In this document: positions 1-9,375 of the stretch, piece by piece
How positions within the stretch are numbered: position 1 is the first letter of the stretch
Layout of the letters: each line of letters opens with the position of its first letter
From: Bacteroides intestinalis
GTDB lineage: Bacteria > Bacteroidota > Bacteroidia > Bacteroidales > Bacteroidaceae
Direction of reading: 5' to 3'
Assembly: GCF_902364365.1 (NCBI RefSeq)
Contig: NZ_CABJDN010000005.1
Location: 532,170-596,169, forward strand
DNA: 64,000 bases
Notes under the pieces: model-generated
Database searches by the model: none
What the model saw: the letters and a program-made list of their open reading frames with translations, nothing else
What the model was told of the DNA's origin: nothing
Program-made: the position numbers and the translations under genes

Positions 1-79
1 CTGGGTAATCAATGGTGGACAAGCGGAAGATTTAGGTTGGATCTCTAACCACACCAGCGATATCTTTGTAAAACCTTGA
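1..79 (+). CDS. C-terminal end of an LruC-domain protein (partial)
   Basis: The reading frame is open from base 2 to a TGA at 77-79 and encodes only the last 25 or so residues of a protein that begins outside the window. The end of the peptide (GWISNHTSDIFVKP) closely matches the end of the next gene (DWISNHNNDIFIKP), so this is almost certainly a paralogous LruC-domain surface or periplasmic protein arranged in tandem. Its N-terminus and signal peptide cannot be seen. A strong terminator follows 30 bases downstream. Confidence 0.7.
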   Translation, partial: WVINGGQAEDLGWISNHTSDIFVKP

Positions 80-110
80 TAAGTGAACATCAAAACAATT
101 TTTATCTTAA

Positions 111-139
111 AGCCGGAAGTGTACTTCCGGCTTTTTTTA
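111..139 (+). terminator. Intrinsic terminator after the first LruC gene
   Basis: A perfect 10-bp stem (AGCCGGAAGT / ACTTCCGGCT) with a two-base loop is followed by a run of T. It closes the transcript of the partial gene at the window edge. Confidence 0.9.
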
Positions 140-211
140 TCACAATCACCAGAAAAACAACATTCCTTTCACAAAAAAGGCTAAAAAGCCATAAAAGTTA
201 AATATTCTATT

Positions 212-219
212 TATATTTG
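212..219 (+). promoter_or_regulatory. Possible Bacteroides -7 box upstream of the second LruC gene
   Basis: TATATTTG matches the Bacteroides -7 consensus TAnnTTTG and lies about 46 bases before the ATG at 265. No clear -33 TTTG was seen at the right distance, so this is tentative. Confidence 0.4.
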
Positions 220-264
220 TTGCGTAAAAAAGCCAACCGATATTACACGATTAAAAATTATAGT

Positions 265-341
265 TATGAGAATAAGAAAACACGATTGCTTAATTAACCC
301 TTGCAGCCCCCCTATTTTTAGCAGCTTGCGCGGACAAAGAT
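265..341 (+). other. Out-of-frame start and signal peptide of the LruC gene
   Basis: An ATG at 265 opens a short frame (MRIRKHDCL...). The frame of the downstream LruC gene, read backwards from 342, encodes a classical lipoprotein signal end (LTLAAPLFLAAC followed by ADKDVYNP), but it hits a TAA at 291-293 and has no start codon. The two halves join into one normal lipoprotein leader if a single base is added near 291-294. The gene has therefore suffered a one-base deletion in its leader, or the sequence has an error there. Confidence 0.65.
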
Positions 342-2855
342 GTGTACAACCCGGACAAGGTTCGCCCTATAGCCCCTGTTGAGAATCCCTTAGGAAAAGA
401 TTTTGTAGCCCCCGACGGCTTTGACTGGTCAATGATTACCACTGTCAAATTGAACATTGAAGTCAAAGATGAATTCAACGGACAGTACAATTATCTGATA
501 GAAGTATTTACTTCCAATCCATTGTCAGACAAAACAGCAACGCCACTTGCTGCTGGATATGCCAAAAGTGGAAACAGTTATATAACAGAGATCAGTATAC
601 CTAAAAACTGCAAACAAGTCTTTGTACGCCAAACTGACCCTAACCAACGGAAAGAAATCTATCAATACACTATACCAGAAAATGGAGGTATACTAAATTG
701 TAAGTTATATTATGCTACAACGACTACACGTACCGAAACATCCGAGAGTACTTCTGCCTATGAAGCAGCAAAACAAGCCGGAATAATAGAGCCTGAAGTA
801 CCTGACTATAAAGATAATATTGACGTACCATCAAAATCTGATCAACCAACAAATGATTGGGGGTCCGGCATGACATTCGATAATGGAGCCAAATACATCA
901 TCACAGAAAATTACACAGAAGTATCTCCATTTACTAAAGATATTCAAGTAAATGGTAGAATGAGTATCTATGTGAAAGGTACATGGAAAATCAGTACCAC
1001 TTACTATGCTTTTGATATATATGTATTAGATGGTGGAAAAATCATCAGTGACAATGGACTTACATTCGATAACAAACCCAATCTGACAATAGCCCCCAAA
1101 GGACTTTTAAATATAAAAGGAACATTTAGCTTCCAGTGTAGCAAGATTGTAAATTTTGGTACTATTAAAGCTGCATCACTCATTAATCCGGGAAGTGCAG
1201 GAGAGTTCTACAACAACGGAGTTATTGAGACCACCAATCAGATAGCCCTCAATAAGACAACCTTTTTTAATTGTAATAAACTCGAAACGCCCCAATTAAA
1301 CCTAGTTGACGCAGCCTTTGTGAACAAAGCAGATCTAAATGTAAAAGGGAATATCTCCATGAACGGAGGAACTCTGTTTAATAGTGCCAATATTTCTTTC
1401 AACAATGAGCCAAGTGGCCAAATCTGGACAAACAATGGCACAGGAACAAGAATTATTAATCATGATAAAGCTCAAATCAAAGGCTATGCCGTAAATACCG
1501 GACTTGCTTTATACAATGACGGCACTATTGAAGTTTTCAATTTCAACAGTGGAGGTTCTGGAGATCTTATATACAATGCTTGCATGATGATTATTAAAAA
1601 TAATTTTTCTTTCAGAGATGTAACATTGAATCATGGTTCCATAACTGCAGGACTAGAGAATGAAGCATGGATGCCGACTCCTACTATATCTAATGAAAAT
1701 GATGCTAAATTTAATTTACTAAATGGCTCTATCATTAAAGCTAGGACGTTAACTATAAAGAGCGGAAACAACCGCTTTATCGGAGGAAACACAGGTACAA
1801 AGACTAATAAGTCTATGATAAAGGCCCAACTTATCAAATATAATTGGACAACCCATCTGGAAGGGAATTTAGTCGTAGAAGGCACTCCAGACTACTCTCA
1901 AGCAAACAATAATGCAGACTGTCTTAAATCAGATCAAGGCATCATCCAAACAGGTTTTGATGAATCTAAATACGAAATTGAAACCTGCGGTGGCATCATC
2001 AACGAAGGTAATTCCGGTGATCCCGATCCCGTAGATCCTCCCAAACCGGATACAGGCGACAACACCATCTATACTTATGCTTTTGAGGATCAATGGCCCG
2101 CTTACGGTGACTTTGACATGAACGACATCGTTATTACTATTGACAAGATGAATATAACTGATGGCAAGAAGTTAACCATTCAAGGAAATGTACGTGCCGT
2201 AGGTTCCAGCCGTAAGACTGGTGTAGGAATTCAATTCTTGAATGTAAGCAGTAGTGGAGTAACCTTAAGTGGAAAAGTACAAAATGGATCTCCTGCCTTT
2301 GAAAGCGGACAAGATCACCCGGTTGTAATTCTCTGTACTAATGCACATAAGTATTGCAATCCTTCTATTGCAGATGATAACTTTACGTTCTATTGCACGG
2401 ATCCAACTGCTGGAAGTACATACAATGGAAATGGAGCTGCGTTTGAAATCGCGATGACATTCTCTACAACTGAAGAAGCTATGGAAGCCATAAAGATCAA
2501 AAATATAGATGTATTCATTATAAGTAAAGAAAGCCAGGAAAATACAGGGCGTACAGAAATACACTTGCCCAATTATGCTCCTACCCAATTAGCCACTACT
2601 ACTTTATTTGGAATGAGTAACGATGCTTCTGCACGCAATAACATGCTTAATGTTAACCAGAAAGGGTACTATATCAGTACTGAAGGTTTAGCATGGGGCA
2701 TTTGTATACCGAGTACAGACGTATGGAAATACCCCAAAGAACGGAAAATGATTACAGATGTCTACCCTGATTTCAAAGGTTGGGTCACAAGCGGTGGAGC
2801 TAACAATACAGATTGGATATCCAATCATAATAATGACATTTTTATAAAACCCTAA
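342..2855 (+). CDS. LruC-domain lipoprotein, leader frameshifted
   Basis: The open frame of 837 residues starts at a GTG that cannot be the natural start, because it lies just after a lipobox (LAAC) encoded in the same frame upstream. The middle of the protein (about residues 200-550) is rich in short repeated beta-type segments with many Asn and Gly. The C-terminal 260 residues carry the LruC signature with the acidic stretch EDQWPAYGDFDMND, and the protein ends in NDIFIKP like its neighbour. LruC proteins are exported surface or periplasmic proteins of Bacteroidota with unknown ligand. With the leader out of frame the protein would stay in the cytoplasm or not be made, so the gene may be a recent pseudogene. 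A paralogue lies at 56177-58108. Confidence 0.75.
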   Translation: MYNPDKVRPIAPVENPLGKDFVAPDGFDWSMITTVKLNIEVKDEFNGQYNYLIEVFTSNPLSDKTATPLAAGYAKSGNSYITEISIPKNCKQVFVRQTDPNQRKEIYQYTIPENGGILNCKLYYATTTTRTETSESTSAYEAAKQAGIIEPEVPDYKDNIDVPSKSDQPTNDWGSGMTFDNGAKYIITENYTEVSPFTKDIQVNGRMSIYVKGTWKISTTYYAFDIYVLDGGKIISDNGLTFDNKPNLTIAPKGLLNIKGTFSFQCSKIVNFGTIKAASLINPGSAGEFYNNGVIETTNQIALNKTTFFNCNKLETPQLNLVDAAFVNKADLNVKGNISMNGGTLFNSANISFNNEPSGQIWTNNGTGTRIINHDKAQIKGYAVNTGLALYNDGTIEVFNFNSGGSGDLIYNACMMIIKNNFSFRDVTLNHGSITAGLENEAWMPTPTISNENDAKFNLLNGSIIKARTLTIKSGNNRFIGGNTGTKTNKSMIKAQLIKYNWTTHLEGNLVVEGTPDYSQANNNADCLKSDQGIIQTGFDESKYEIETCGGIINEGNSGDPDPVDPPKPDTGDNTIYTYAFEDQWPAYGDFDMNDIVITIDKMNITDGKKLTIQGNVRAVGSSRKTGVGIQFLNVSSSGVTLSGKVQNGSPAFESGQDHPVVILCTNAHKYCNPSIADDNFTFYCTDPTAGSTYNGNGAAFEIAMTFSTTEEAMEAIKIKNIDVFIISKESQENTGRTEIHLPNYAPTQLATTTLFGMSNDASARNNMLNVNQKGYYISTEGLAWGICIPSTDVWKYPKERKMITDVYPDFKGWVTSGGANNTDWISNHNNDIFIKP

Positions 2856-2879
2856 TCACCGATATGAAGCAAATTTCAT

Positions 2880-2909
2880 AAAAAAGTCAGAAAATATCTG
2901 ACTTTTTTA
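2880..2909 (+). terminator. Intrinsic terminator after the LruC gene
   Basis: The stem AAAAAGTCAG / CTGACTTTTT around an AAAATAT loop runs into TTTTTT. The remaining bases of the 400-base gap (2910-3255) hold the promoter and leader hairpin of the next operon, described separately. Confidence 0.8.
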
Positions 2910-3095
2910 TGTATCGCTTTACAGAACTGATCAATTACACTCTTTTCCTCCTTATCAAGAGCCTAAAAAGCGGAAAAACATTATTTGATGATTCTAAAGA
3001 GAAAGTTGTTTCATCTGACCGAGAAATATCTATTAAAAAGAGTTAATTATATGATTTTTCTCTCCCTATACAAATACAATTAGCGCAAATAAACG

Positions 3096-3103
3096 TATTT
3101 TTG
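3096..3103 (+). promoter_or_regulatory. Candidate promoter of the exopolysaccharide operon
   Basis: TATTTTTG fits the Bacteroides -7 consensus TAnnTTTG. It lies about 150 bases upstream of the first gene, which leaves a long untranslated leader containing a terminator-like hairpin. No good -33 box was found. Confidence 0.45.
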
Positions 3104-3149
3104 CTTATTATCAAACGAAACAAATGTATTGACGAAAAAAGAATAAGAT

Positions 3150-3198
3150 AAAACTGCCTTCATCGCTTGTAAAGCCCATAAAGAAAGCAGTTTTTTTT
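3150..3198 (+). promoter_or_regulatory. Terminator-like hairpin in the operon leader (possible attenuator)
   Basis: AAAACTGC (3150-3157) pairs with GCAGTTTT (3187-3194), and the second arm runs straight into further T. It sits between the candidate promoter and the receiver gene at 3256, where no gene ends. It could end transcription early unless an antiterminator acts. Bacteroides capsule operons are known to use leader antitermination by UpxY (NusG-like) proteins. No UpxY gene is seen in this window, so that link is inference. Confidence 0.5.
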
Positions 3199-3255
3199 AT
3201 GAACAAAAAACTTATAATATATAAAGCAGGTAACAGAATAATATAAATAGCAATA

Positions 3256-3615
3256 ATGAAACAGATATTATTAGTAGATGATAAAGCCTCTATAGGCAAA
3301 GTGCTCTCTATGTACTTGGGAAAAGAGTATGATTTTGTATACTGCGAAGATCCCTTGAAGGCAATTGAGTGGCTACATGAAGGTAATGAACCCGATTTGA
3401 TCATATCAGACATACGCATGCCAAAAATGAACGGTTCAGAGTTTCTTAAATACCTCAAGGACAATGAACTCTTCAAACATATCCCCGTTATGATGCTTTC
3501 GAGTGAAGAAAGTACTACCGAGCGTATCCGTTTGCTTGAAGAAGGTGCAGTAGACTACATCCTAAAGCCTTTCAATCCCATGGAATTGAAAGTACGCCTC
3601 AAAAAGTTCATCTGA
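3256..3615 (+). CDS. Stand-alone response regulator receiver protein
   Basis: The 119 residues form a single CheY-like receiver domain and nothing else. Visible are the acidic pair after strand one (LLVDDK), the phosphoacceptor aspartate in LIISDIRMPKMNG, and the conserved lysine of ILKPF near the end. There is no DNA-binding or enzymatic output domain, so it must act by binding a partner. It is the first gene of the exopolysaccharide operon and lies 27 bases before the initiating sugar transferase, whose N-terminus looks like a degenerate receiver. Control of polymer synthesis through protein contact is a reasonable inference. Confidence 0.85.
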   Translation: MKQILLVDDKASIGKVLSMYLGKEYDFVYCEDPLKAIEWLHEGNEPDLIISDIRMPKMNGSEFLKYLKDNELFKHIPVMMLSSEESTTERIRLLEEGAVDYILKPFNPMELKVRLKKFI

Positions 3616-3642
3616 ATCAACAACAAATACGCATAAAAGGAC

Positions 3643-4815
3643 ATGTTATACTACATCTATATAGGGAATAATCGGATTAGTATCGATCATCTGAGCAAAG
3701 TCACAGGGGGTATGTTCGTTGCTGTCTCTTCTCCCCAGAAAGCGGCTAAAGTAATCGATGGCATCCGAGACAGGTATAACATATCCATTCTTTATGAACA
3801 AACTGAAACTCGCGAGGCAGACTGTATTGAGATAACCTATTTGCGTAAGCGATATCCTCGGGTTTACATCACTCTCATAACTGAAGAACTGAAATCCGAG
3901 AATCGGAAAGCTTATCTGCAAGCCGGAGTAAACAATACCCTCCCTCCACATGCCGAAGAAGATAATATTCAACACATGAATACATATCTCAGGGCACGTA
4001 AAGAGAGCAAGTTGAAAGAATTTAGCGAAACGCATCGCAAGGTACTGAACACTTTCCATCTTCCTCTATGGAAACGTACATTTGATGTACTTTTTGCAAG
4101 TGCAGCCGTTATCATTCTTTCTCCTGTATTGATAGGAACTGCCATTGCCATTCGTATAGAGAGCAAAGGGAAAGTTATTTACAAATCTCAGCGAGTAGGC
4201 TCTAACTATCAGATTTTCAACTTTTTAAAATTCCGTTCCATGTACACTAATGCGGATAAGCGATTGAAGGAATTAAATGCCCTCAATCAATATCAAATAG
4301 AAGAAGTTGAAAGTTCTGACGAAGGTCCTGAAATTCGTTTCGATGATCTTTCCGGTACGCCGGATGAAGAAGAAAGCTTATTGATTTCGGATGATTTTGT
4401 GATTTCCGAAGAGGATTTCGCGAAAAAGAAAGAAAAGGCTCTGAACAATACATTCATTAAATTAGAGAACGATCCACGTGTAACGCGTGTAGGACGTATC
4501 ATTCGCAAATACAGCATTGATGAGTTGCCACAATTATTCAACATACTGAAAGGCGATATGAGTATTGTAGGAAATCGGCCACTCCCCCTCTATGAAGCAG
4601 AGTTGTTGACTAGTGATGCATATATAGACCGTTTTATGGCACCAGCGGGATTAACAGGATTGTGGCAAGTAGAGAAACGAGGTGAAGCAGGCAAAATGTC
4701 TGCTGAAGAAAGAAAACAATTGGATATAAAATATGCAAGAGATTTTTCATTTTGGCTGGATATGAAAATTCTGATCAAAACATTAACAGCATTTATCCAA
4801 AAAGAGAATGTTTAA
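3643..4815 (+). CDS. Exopolysaccharide initiating phosphoglycosyltransferase with pseudo-receiver N-terminus
   Basis: The C-terminal two thirds is a bacterial sugar transferase of the WcaJ/PglC type: [20 protein letters not shown] membrane segment, [15 protein letters not shown], the [23 protein letters not shown] core and GLTGLWQV. Such enzymes move a sugar phosphate from a nucleotide sugar to undecaprenyl phosphate to start a repeat unit. An acidic insertion of about 50 residues (near 220-265, rich in Glu and Asp) interrupts the catalytic domain. Residues 1-120 resemble a receiver fold (strand/helix pattern, [12 protein letters not shown]) without the phosphoacceptor aspartate. The pairing with a separate receiver gene just upstream is notable. 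Confidence 0.85.
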   Translation: MLYYIYIGNNRISIDHLSKVTGGMFVAVSSPQKAAKVIDGIRDRYNISILYEQTETREADCIEITYLRKRYPRVYITLITEELKSENRKAYLQAGVNNTLPPHAEEDNIQHMNTYLRARKESKLKEFSETHRKVLNTFHLPLWKRTFDVLFASAAVIILSPVLIGTAIAIRIESKGKVIYKSQRVGSNYQIFNFLKFRSMYTNADKRLKELNALNQYQIEEVESSDEGPEIRFDDLSGTPDEEESLLISDDFVISEEDFAKKKEKALNNTFIKLENDPRVTRVGRIIRKYSIDELPQLFNILKGDMSIVGNRPLPLYEAELLTSDAYIDRFMAPAGLTGLWQVEKRGEAGKMSAEERKQLDIKYARDFSFWLDMKILIKTLTAFIQKENV

Positions 4816-4865
4816 ACAGAGAGATAAATAAATAGCAGTTTGACACAATAGTGAATCAAAAAGAA

Positions 4866-5702
4866 ATGATAAGAAAGTGTATCGCATATATTTATAGCAT
4901 AGCCATTTGGGGGTTATTAGCTTTTCCTGCAACTATTGTTGCACAAGAACCGACTATGTCGCGTGAAGAACGCATCAAAGCTTTGGAACGTTTAAAAATG
5001 GAAGATGCACAATGGGAAAAAGCAACCTCCACTTATACAAAGAATGATGTGCCCATAGAAATCGAAAAGATGGAATTACCCCCCTTATCTATTTTTTTGG
5101 ATGCTGTTACAGAGAATGCCACAGTAAAGCGGGCACAGTCACAGATAGATCAGGTGAAAAATGAATATCGCCTGCAGAAGCGTGAATGGTGGAATTATTT
5201 CCGGTTAAGTGGTATGTATTCATATGGACGATATAATGTCATTGGTAATACCAGTGATGAATTTACTCCCATGTATCAAACCACAATGTCAAGTGCACAA
5301 CACAACTTCAATGTGGGTGCTAATGTCGGTGTTAGTCTTGGTGACTTATTTAATCGTCCATTAAAGCTAAAGAAATACAAATATAGCATCGAACAACTGG
5401 AGTATACACAAGATGAAGTAATGGAAGACCGAAAACTTAAAGTATTGGAAGCTTATAATGCAGTAACAGAGCAATTAGCTACCATTAAAGCTAAAGCTGA
5501 AACAGCTGCACTCTACAATGCACAGATGAAAATATCAGAAAATAATTTCATTCAAGGAAAGATAGATATTATTTCGCTTTCTCTGGAACGTGCACGACGT
5601 ACTGGAGCCGTTACCAATTATGAACAAAGTAGGGTCGCATTGCACAACTCTATTGTACTATTGGAGATGTTGACCAATGTAAAAATCATAAAAGACAAAT
5701 AA
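4866..5702 (+). CDS. TolC-like outer membrane protein of the exopolysaccharide operon
   Basis: The chosen ATG gives a clean signal peptide (IRKCIAYIYSIAIWGLLAF, cleavage near VAQ-EP); a GTG 15 bases upstream is an alternative start. The mature part has long amphipathic helices with TolC-family character (AVTENATVKRAQSQIDQVKNEY; KLKVLEAYNAVTEQLATIKA; ISENNFIQGKIDIISLSLERA). At about 278 residues it is shorter than a normal TolC protomer (over 400), so it covers roughly one helix-strand repeat. It lies between the sugar transferase and the chain-length protein, so it probably serves polymer export across the outer membrane. A true Wza lipoprotein is not seen in the operon. Confidence 0.65.
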   Translation: MIRKCIAYIYSIAIWGLLAFPATIVAQEPTMSREERIKALERLKMEDAQWEKATSTYTKNDVPIEIEKMELPPLSIFLDAVTENATVKRAQSQIDQVKNEYRLQKREWWNYFRLSGMYSYGRYNVIGNTSDEFTPMYQTTMSSAQHNFNVGANVGVSLGDLFNRPLKLKKYKYSIEQLEYTQDEVMEDRKLKVLEAYNAVTEQLATIKAKAETAALYNAQMKISENNFIQGKIDIISLSLERARRTGAVTNYEQSRVALHNSIVLLEMLTNVKIIKDK

Positions 5703-5708
5703 TGCCTT

Positions 5709-7874
5709 ATGGATATAATTCTATTCATATCACAATTTCTATACCGCATCCGCTATTGGCTGTTGTGGGGAACCCTTTTTGTTACAGGTTTAGTCATTTA
5801 TTTCACTCAGTTTTTACCATATAGCTATACAGTGAAAAGTAGTTTATATGCAGGAATCACTAATTCGACTTCCATTGATGGAAGTGCCATAAACTATACA
5901 GCTATTAATAGTACATTTGACAATCTTATTAATATTGCAAAATCTCGTGGTACATTGGAGAAAGTGTCTCTCCGCTTATTAGCCAATTCTTTTACTTATG
6001 GTGAAGAATGGAAAGATAACCAGTATATCCAAGCGAAACATTACCGTCAGTTATTGCAAATAACCCCTAAAGAAGTGTTAGCATTAATAGATCGGAAAGA
6101 TGTTGAAAAAACGCTTGCTAATCTCACCGCATATAGAAAAGAGAATAGTAATAACTTTATATATTCTATATTCAATCGTCCTGTACCATTTTATAGTGCC
6201 CTAGCATTAGATGAAATCACCATAAAACGTGCAGGGAACAGTGATATCCTTGAAATTTTATATACTTCCGCAGATCCCGGAATTACTCAAAAGACAGTAA
6301 GTATTTTAATAGACGAATTAATAAAATCTTATGAGATACTTCGTTTTAAATCAACCAATGATGTTATTGCTTATTTTGAGAAACAAGTTCGTTTAGCCAA
6401 AGAAGCTCTGAATAGAGAAGAGGACGATTTAATGAATTATAATGTTCAAGAACGTGTCATCAATTATCCGGAAGAAACTAAGGCTTTGGCAAATACACGT
6501 TATGATACAGAAGACCGTCTTGAAGATGTAGAACGGCTTTATGAGAGTGCGTTTGCCCTACGTAATATGCTGGAAGAAAAAATGGATATTCGGGCACAGA
6601 TCATTCGTAGTAATACAAATCTTCTGCAAGAGTTGAATAAAGTCAGCACGCTCAATCAGAGCATTATGGAACATGAAATATTTACCTCAGAAGAGAATCA
6701 GGAAGCAAATGATAAACTGAGAAGAGATAGAGATGCATTAAAAAAAGCAGAAGATCAAATCAACCATATTTCTGATAACTTAAACGAATTTAGTTTTTCT
6801 AAAGAGGGAGTCGGCATTCAAGATATGGTTACTGAATGGTTAGCAGCCTGTATTGGTGAAGCTAAAGCAAAAGCTGAGTTAGATGTGTTAAAAAGACGTC
6901 AGCAAGATATATTTGATCAGTACAGCCACATGTCTCCTATTGGTACACAAATTGGTCGTAAAGAACGTGCCATCGGCATAGCAGAAGATAACTATCGTAC
7001 CCAGCTCAAAGGATTAGCTGATGCCAATCTTCGTTTAAAGAATATTGAAATGAGTACAAGTAACTTGCAAACAGTGGCTTCTCCTGATTTTCCTCTGACA
7101 GACAATGGACGTAAACGCATACTCTACGTATTAATAGCCTTTGTTGGCAGTATTGTATTTATTGTTACTTACTTCTTGCTCATCGAAATATTAGACCGCA
7201 CCTTACGTGATCCTCTCCGCAGTAAACGTCTCAGTGGTTTACCCGTCATTGCAGCATTCAACGGTATAAACAATTTGAAATATCGTGGTTTCTTAAAAGT
7301 ATGCAATCGAATTGCCGCTGCCTATTGCTGTCGCAAGCTGGATAAGTACATGACTCCGGGACAACCGGCAGTTATCAATATGCTTAGTATCAATCCCCGC
7401 GAAGGGAAGTCATTCTTAGCAAAATATTTCATCGAGCATTGGCAATCCGAGGGAGTTCGTGTACGCTTGGTACAATATGGCGTAGACTTCGAAGTAGATG
7501 ATAAGAAATATATCCAAGCTGAACAACTATCTGATTTTTGGAAGCTAAATGAAGCGGAGCAAATTCCTGATATTATTTTGGTAGAATATCCGGCAATACA
7601 AGATAGTTCAGTACCTTTATCCGCACTTCAGAAAGCAAATGCAACCTTACTCATAGCCAACGCTCAACGTTTGTGGCGAAATAGTGACGATGCAACACTC
7701 GCTCCGATAAAAGAATATCTGGAAAATAGTCCTTTCTTCCTTTATCTGAATAATGCAGACCGCGATGTAGTTGAATCATTTACAGGTGAGTTGCCACCTA
7801 AAATGCCCGTACATTCATTCTTTAGCAGATTGGCACAATTAGGACTGACTTCACAAAAGGCGGCTGTAAAATAG
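5709..7874 (+). CDS. Wzz/GumC-type chain-length protein with degenerate BY-kinase domain
   Basis: Two membrane segments flank a large periplasmic coiled-coil region: one near residues 12-36 (LLWGTLFVTGLVIYF) and one near 475-500 (ILYVLIAFVGSIVFIVTYFLLI), as in polysaccharide co-polymerases. The cytoplasmic tail (about 550-721) resembles a bacterial tyrosine kinase or ParA-like ATPase with a P-loop remnant (NPREGKSFLAKYF). The usual Walker B aspartates and a C-terminal tyrosine cluster are not evident, so kinase activity is doubtful. The role is control of polymer length together with the Wzy-like protein encoded next. It lies six bases after the TolC-like gene, inside the operon. Confidence 0.8.
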   Translation: MDIILFISQFLYRIRYWLLWGTLFVTGLVIYFTQFLPYSYTVKSSLYAGITNSTSIDGSAINYTAINSTFDNLINIAKSRGTLEKVSLRLLANSFTYGEEWKDNQYIQAKHYRQLLQITPKEVLALIDRKDVEKTLANLTAYRKENSNNFIYSIFNRPVPFYSALALDEITIKRAGNSDILEILYTSADPGITQKTVSILIDELIKSYEILRFKSTNDVIAYFEKQVRLAKEALNREEDDLMNYNVQERVINYPEETKALANTRYDTEDRLEDVERLYESAFALRNMLEEKMDIRAQIIRSNTNLLQELNKVSTLNQSIMEHEIFTSEENQEANDKLRRDRDALKKAEDQINHISDNLNEFSFSKEGVGIQDMVTEWLAACIGEAKAKAELDVLKRRQQDIFDQYSHMSPIGTQIGRKERAIGIAEDNYRTQLKGLADANLRLKNIEMSTSNLQTVASPDFPLTDNGRKRILYVLIAFVGSIVFIVTYFLLIEILDRTLRDPLRSKRLSGLPVIAAFNGINNLKYRGFLKVCNRIAAAYCCRKLDKYMTPGQPAVINMLSINPREGKSFLAKYFIEHWQSEGVRVRLVQYGVDFEVDDKKYIQAEQLSDFWKLNEAEQIPDIILVEYPAIQDSSVPLSALQKANATLLIANAQRLWRNSDDATLAPIKEYLENSPFFLYLNNADRDVVESFTGELPPKMPVHSFFSRLAQLGLTSQKAAVK

Positions 7875-7891
7875 TGTAATAATAAAAACTA

Positions 7892-9370
7892 ATGGTATAT
7901 AGTAACCCACATAAAAGTTATGACCTGCCGCCTAAGGGCCTTACTTTCCTACTGTTAACAGTAGGATTAGTTACTATTGTGACATCTATTATTGCTCAGA
8001 AACTAATAATAGCTGCCACAGTTATATGTTTACCTTTAGCAGCGATCATACTTATCTATGGTAGTCAGTCACCTCGTTTAGGTTATATACTATATGCAAC
8101 TTATTCATATTTCCTCACAGCAATTATGCGCTATAGTCGCCAGGAAGGACTGAGTGTAGTTCTGGATATTTTGTTAGTATACATGACTATCACTATTCTT
8201 TTTGCCTCCATCCGAAAAACGTCCAATATAAAAATCTCAAATGCAATTAATGTACTTACTGTCAGCTATATTGTTTGGATGATATTTATTTTAGTTCAAC
8301 TTGGTAATCCCGGCATTCGTGACGAAGGCGTTACACTTGCCATCCGTAGCTGGATATTAGGAACGTTTGTACTTTACATAATTTCCTCTTTATTAGCGGA
8401 TAATCCCAAAGCCCTCAAAGTAGGACTAATAACCATTGGAGCATTTACTCTAATTGCTTTCCTTAAACTCTTATATCAAAAATACCGTTGGTTTGATGTA
8501 GCTGAAACAGAATGGCTCATGAAATACAGTTGGTACACCCATATATTAAGTACCGGAGTTCGCTATTTTTCAATTTTCAGTGACGCTGGTAACTTTGGTA
8601 CACACATGGGCCTTATCACTATTGTTTATTCTATTGTTGGCATCCATACTCGCAATAGGTGGTTGTCACTATTTTACATTAGTGTTGCCGTAATGGGAGC
8701 AATAGGAGTATTGATGTCCGGTACTCGTGGAGCTATAGTTGTTCCCTTTGGAGGGCTTATTTTATATTGCTTTATATGTAAAAATATGAAGGTCATGATA
8801 ATTTCCATCCTAACCGGAGCAATCATGTTTTCTTTTTTCGCTTACACTGATATAGGAGACCAGAACTCAATCATACGCCGTATGAGAACTGCCTTTCGCC
8901 CATCGGACGATGCTTCATACAACGTTCGTACTGAGAATAGAAAGCTTATTGCAGATTACCTTGAACACCATCCATGGGGTACAGGTTTAGAAAATGGTGT
9001 TCCCAGAACAGTAAGGACTCCCGAAGGGGAACTTATCAGAGAAGATTTCATTCCACCTGACTCTTATTATGTGAAATTATGGATGCAGACAGGTATCTTC
9101 GGTCTGATACTTTACATAACCATTTATACCATAGTCTTAATCAGGTGTTGTTATATCATCATGTTTCGTATACGCAACCGGGTACTCCTCCATACGCTTG
9201 CAGCTCTTTTGTGTGGTGTCTTCGGCGTATGGCTCAACGGTTATGTCGGAGAAGGTATGGGACAACCGCCTACGAATTTCGTCATAGTCGCTTCACTTGC
9301 ATTCGTGTTGAATGGCCCCTATATAGATAAACAAATTACTCAACAGAAATTAATTAAAATAAAGCAATAA
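7892..9370 (+). CDS. Wzy/O-antigen ligase-family membrane protein
   Basis: The 492-residue protein is mostly hydrophobic, with about a dozen predicted membrane helices and a large periplasmic loop. Within it lie SGTRGAIVVPFGGL and a downstream stretch with NVRTENRKLIADYLEHHPWGTGLENG, the layout of Wzy_C/O-antigen ligase proteins. In this setting, next to the Wzz-like gene and the glycosyltransferases, a repeat-unit polymerase is more likely than a lipid A core ligase. The two cannot be told apart from sequence alone. Confidence 0.75.
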   Translation: MVYSNPHKSYDLPPKGLTFLLLTVGLVTIVTSIIAQKLIIAATVICLPLAAIILIYGSQSPRLGYILYATYSYFLTAIMRYSRQEGLSVVLDILLVYMTITILFASIRKTSNIKISNAINVLTVSYIVWMIFILVQLGNPGIRDEGVTLAIRSWILGTFVLYIISSLLADNPKALKVGLITIGAFTLIAFLKLLYQKYRWFDVAETEWLMKYSWYTHILSTGVRYFSIFSDAGNFGTHMGLITIVYSIVGIHTRNRWLSLFYISVAVMGAIGVLMSGTRGAIVVPFGGLILYCFICKNMKVMIISILTGAIMFSFFAYTDIGDQNSIIRRMRTAFRPSDDASYNVRTENRKLIADYLEHHPWGTGLENGVPRTVRTPEGELIREDFIPPDSYYVKLWMQTGIFGLILYITIYTIVLIRCCYIIMFRIRNRVLLHTLAALLCGVFGVWLNGYVGEGMGQPPTNFVIVASLAFVLNGPYIDKQITQQKLIKIKQ

Positions 9371-9375
9371 TCACT

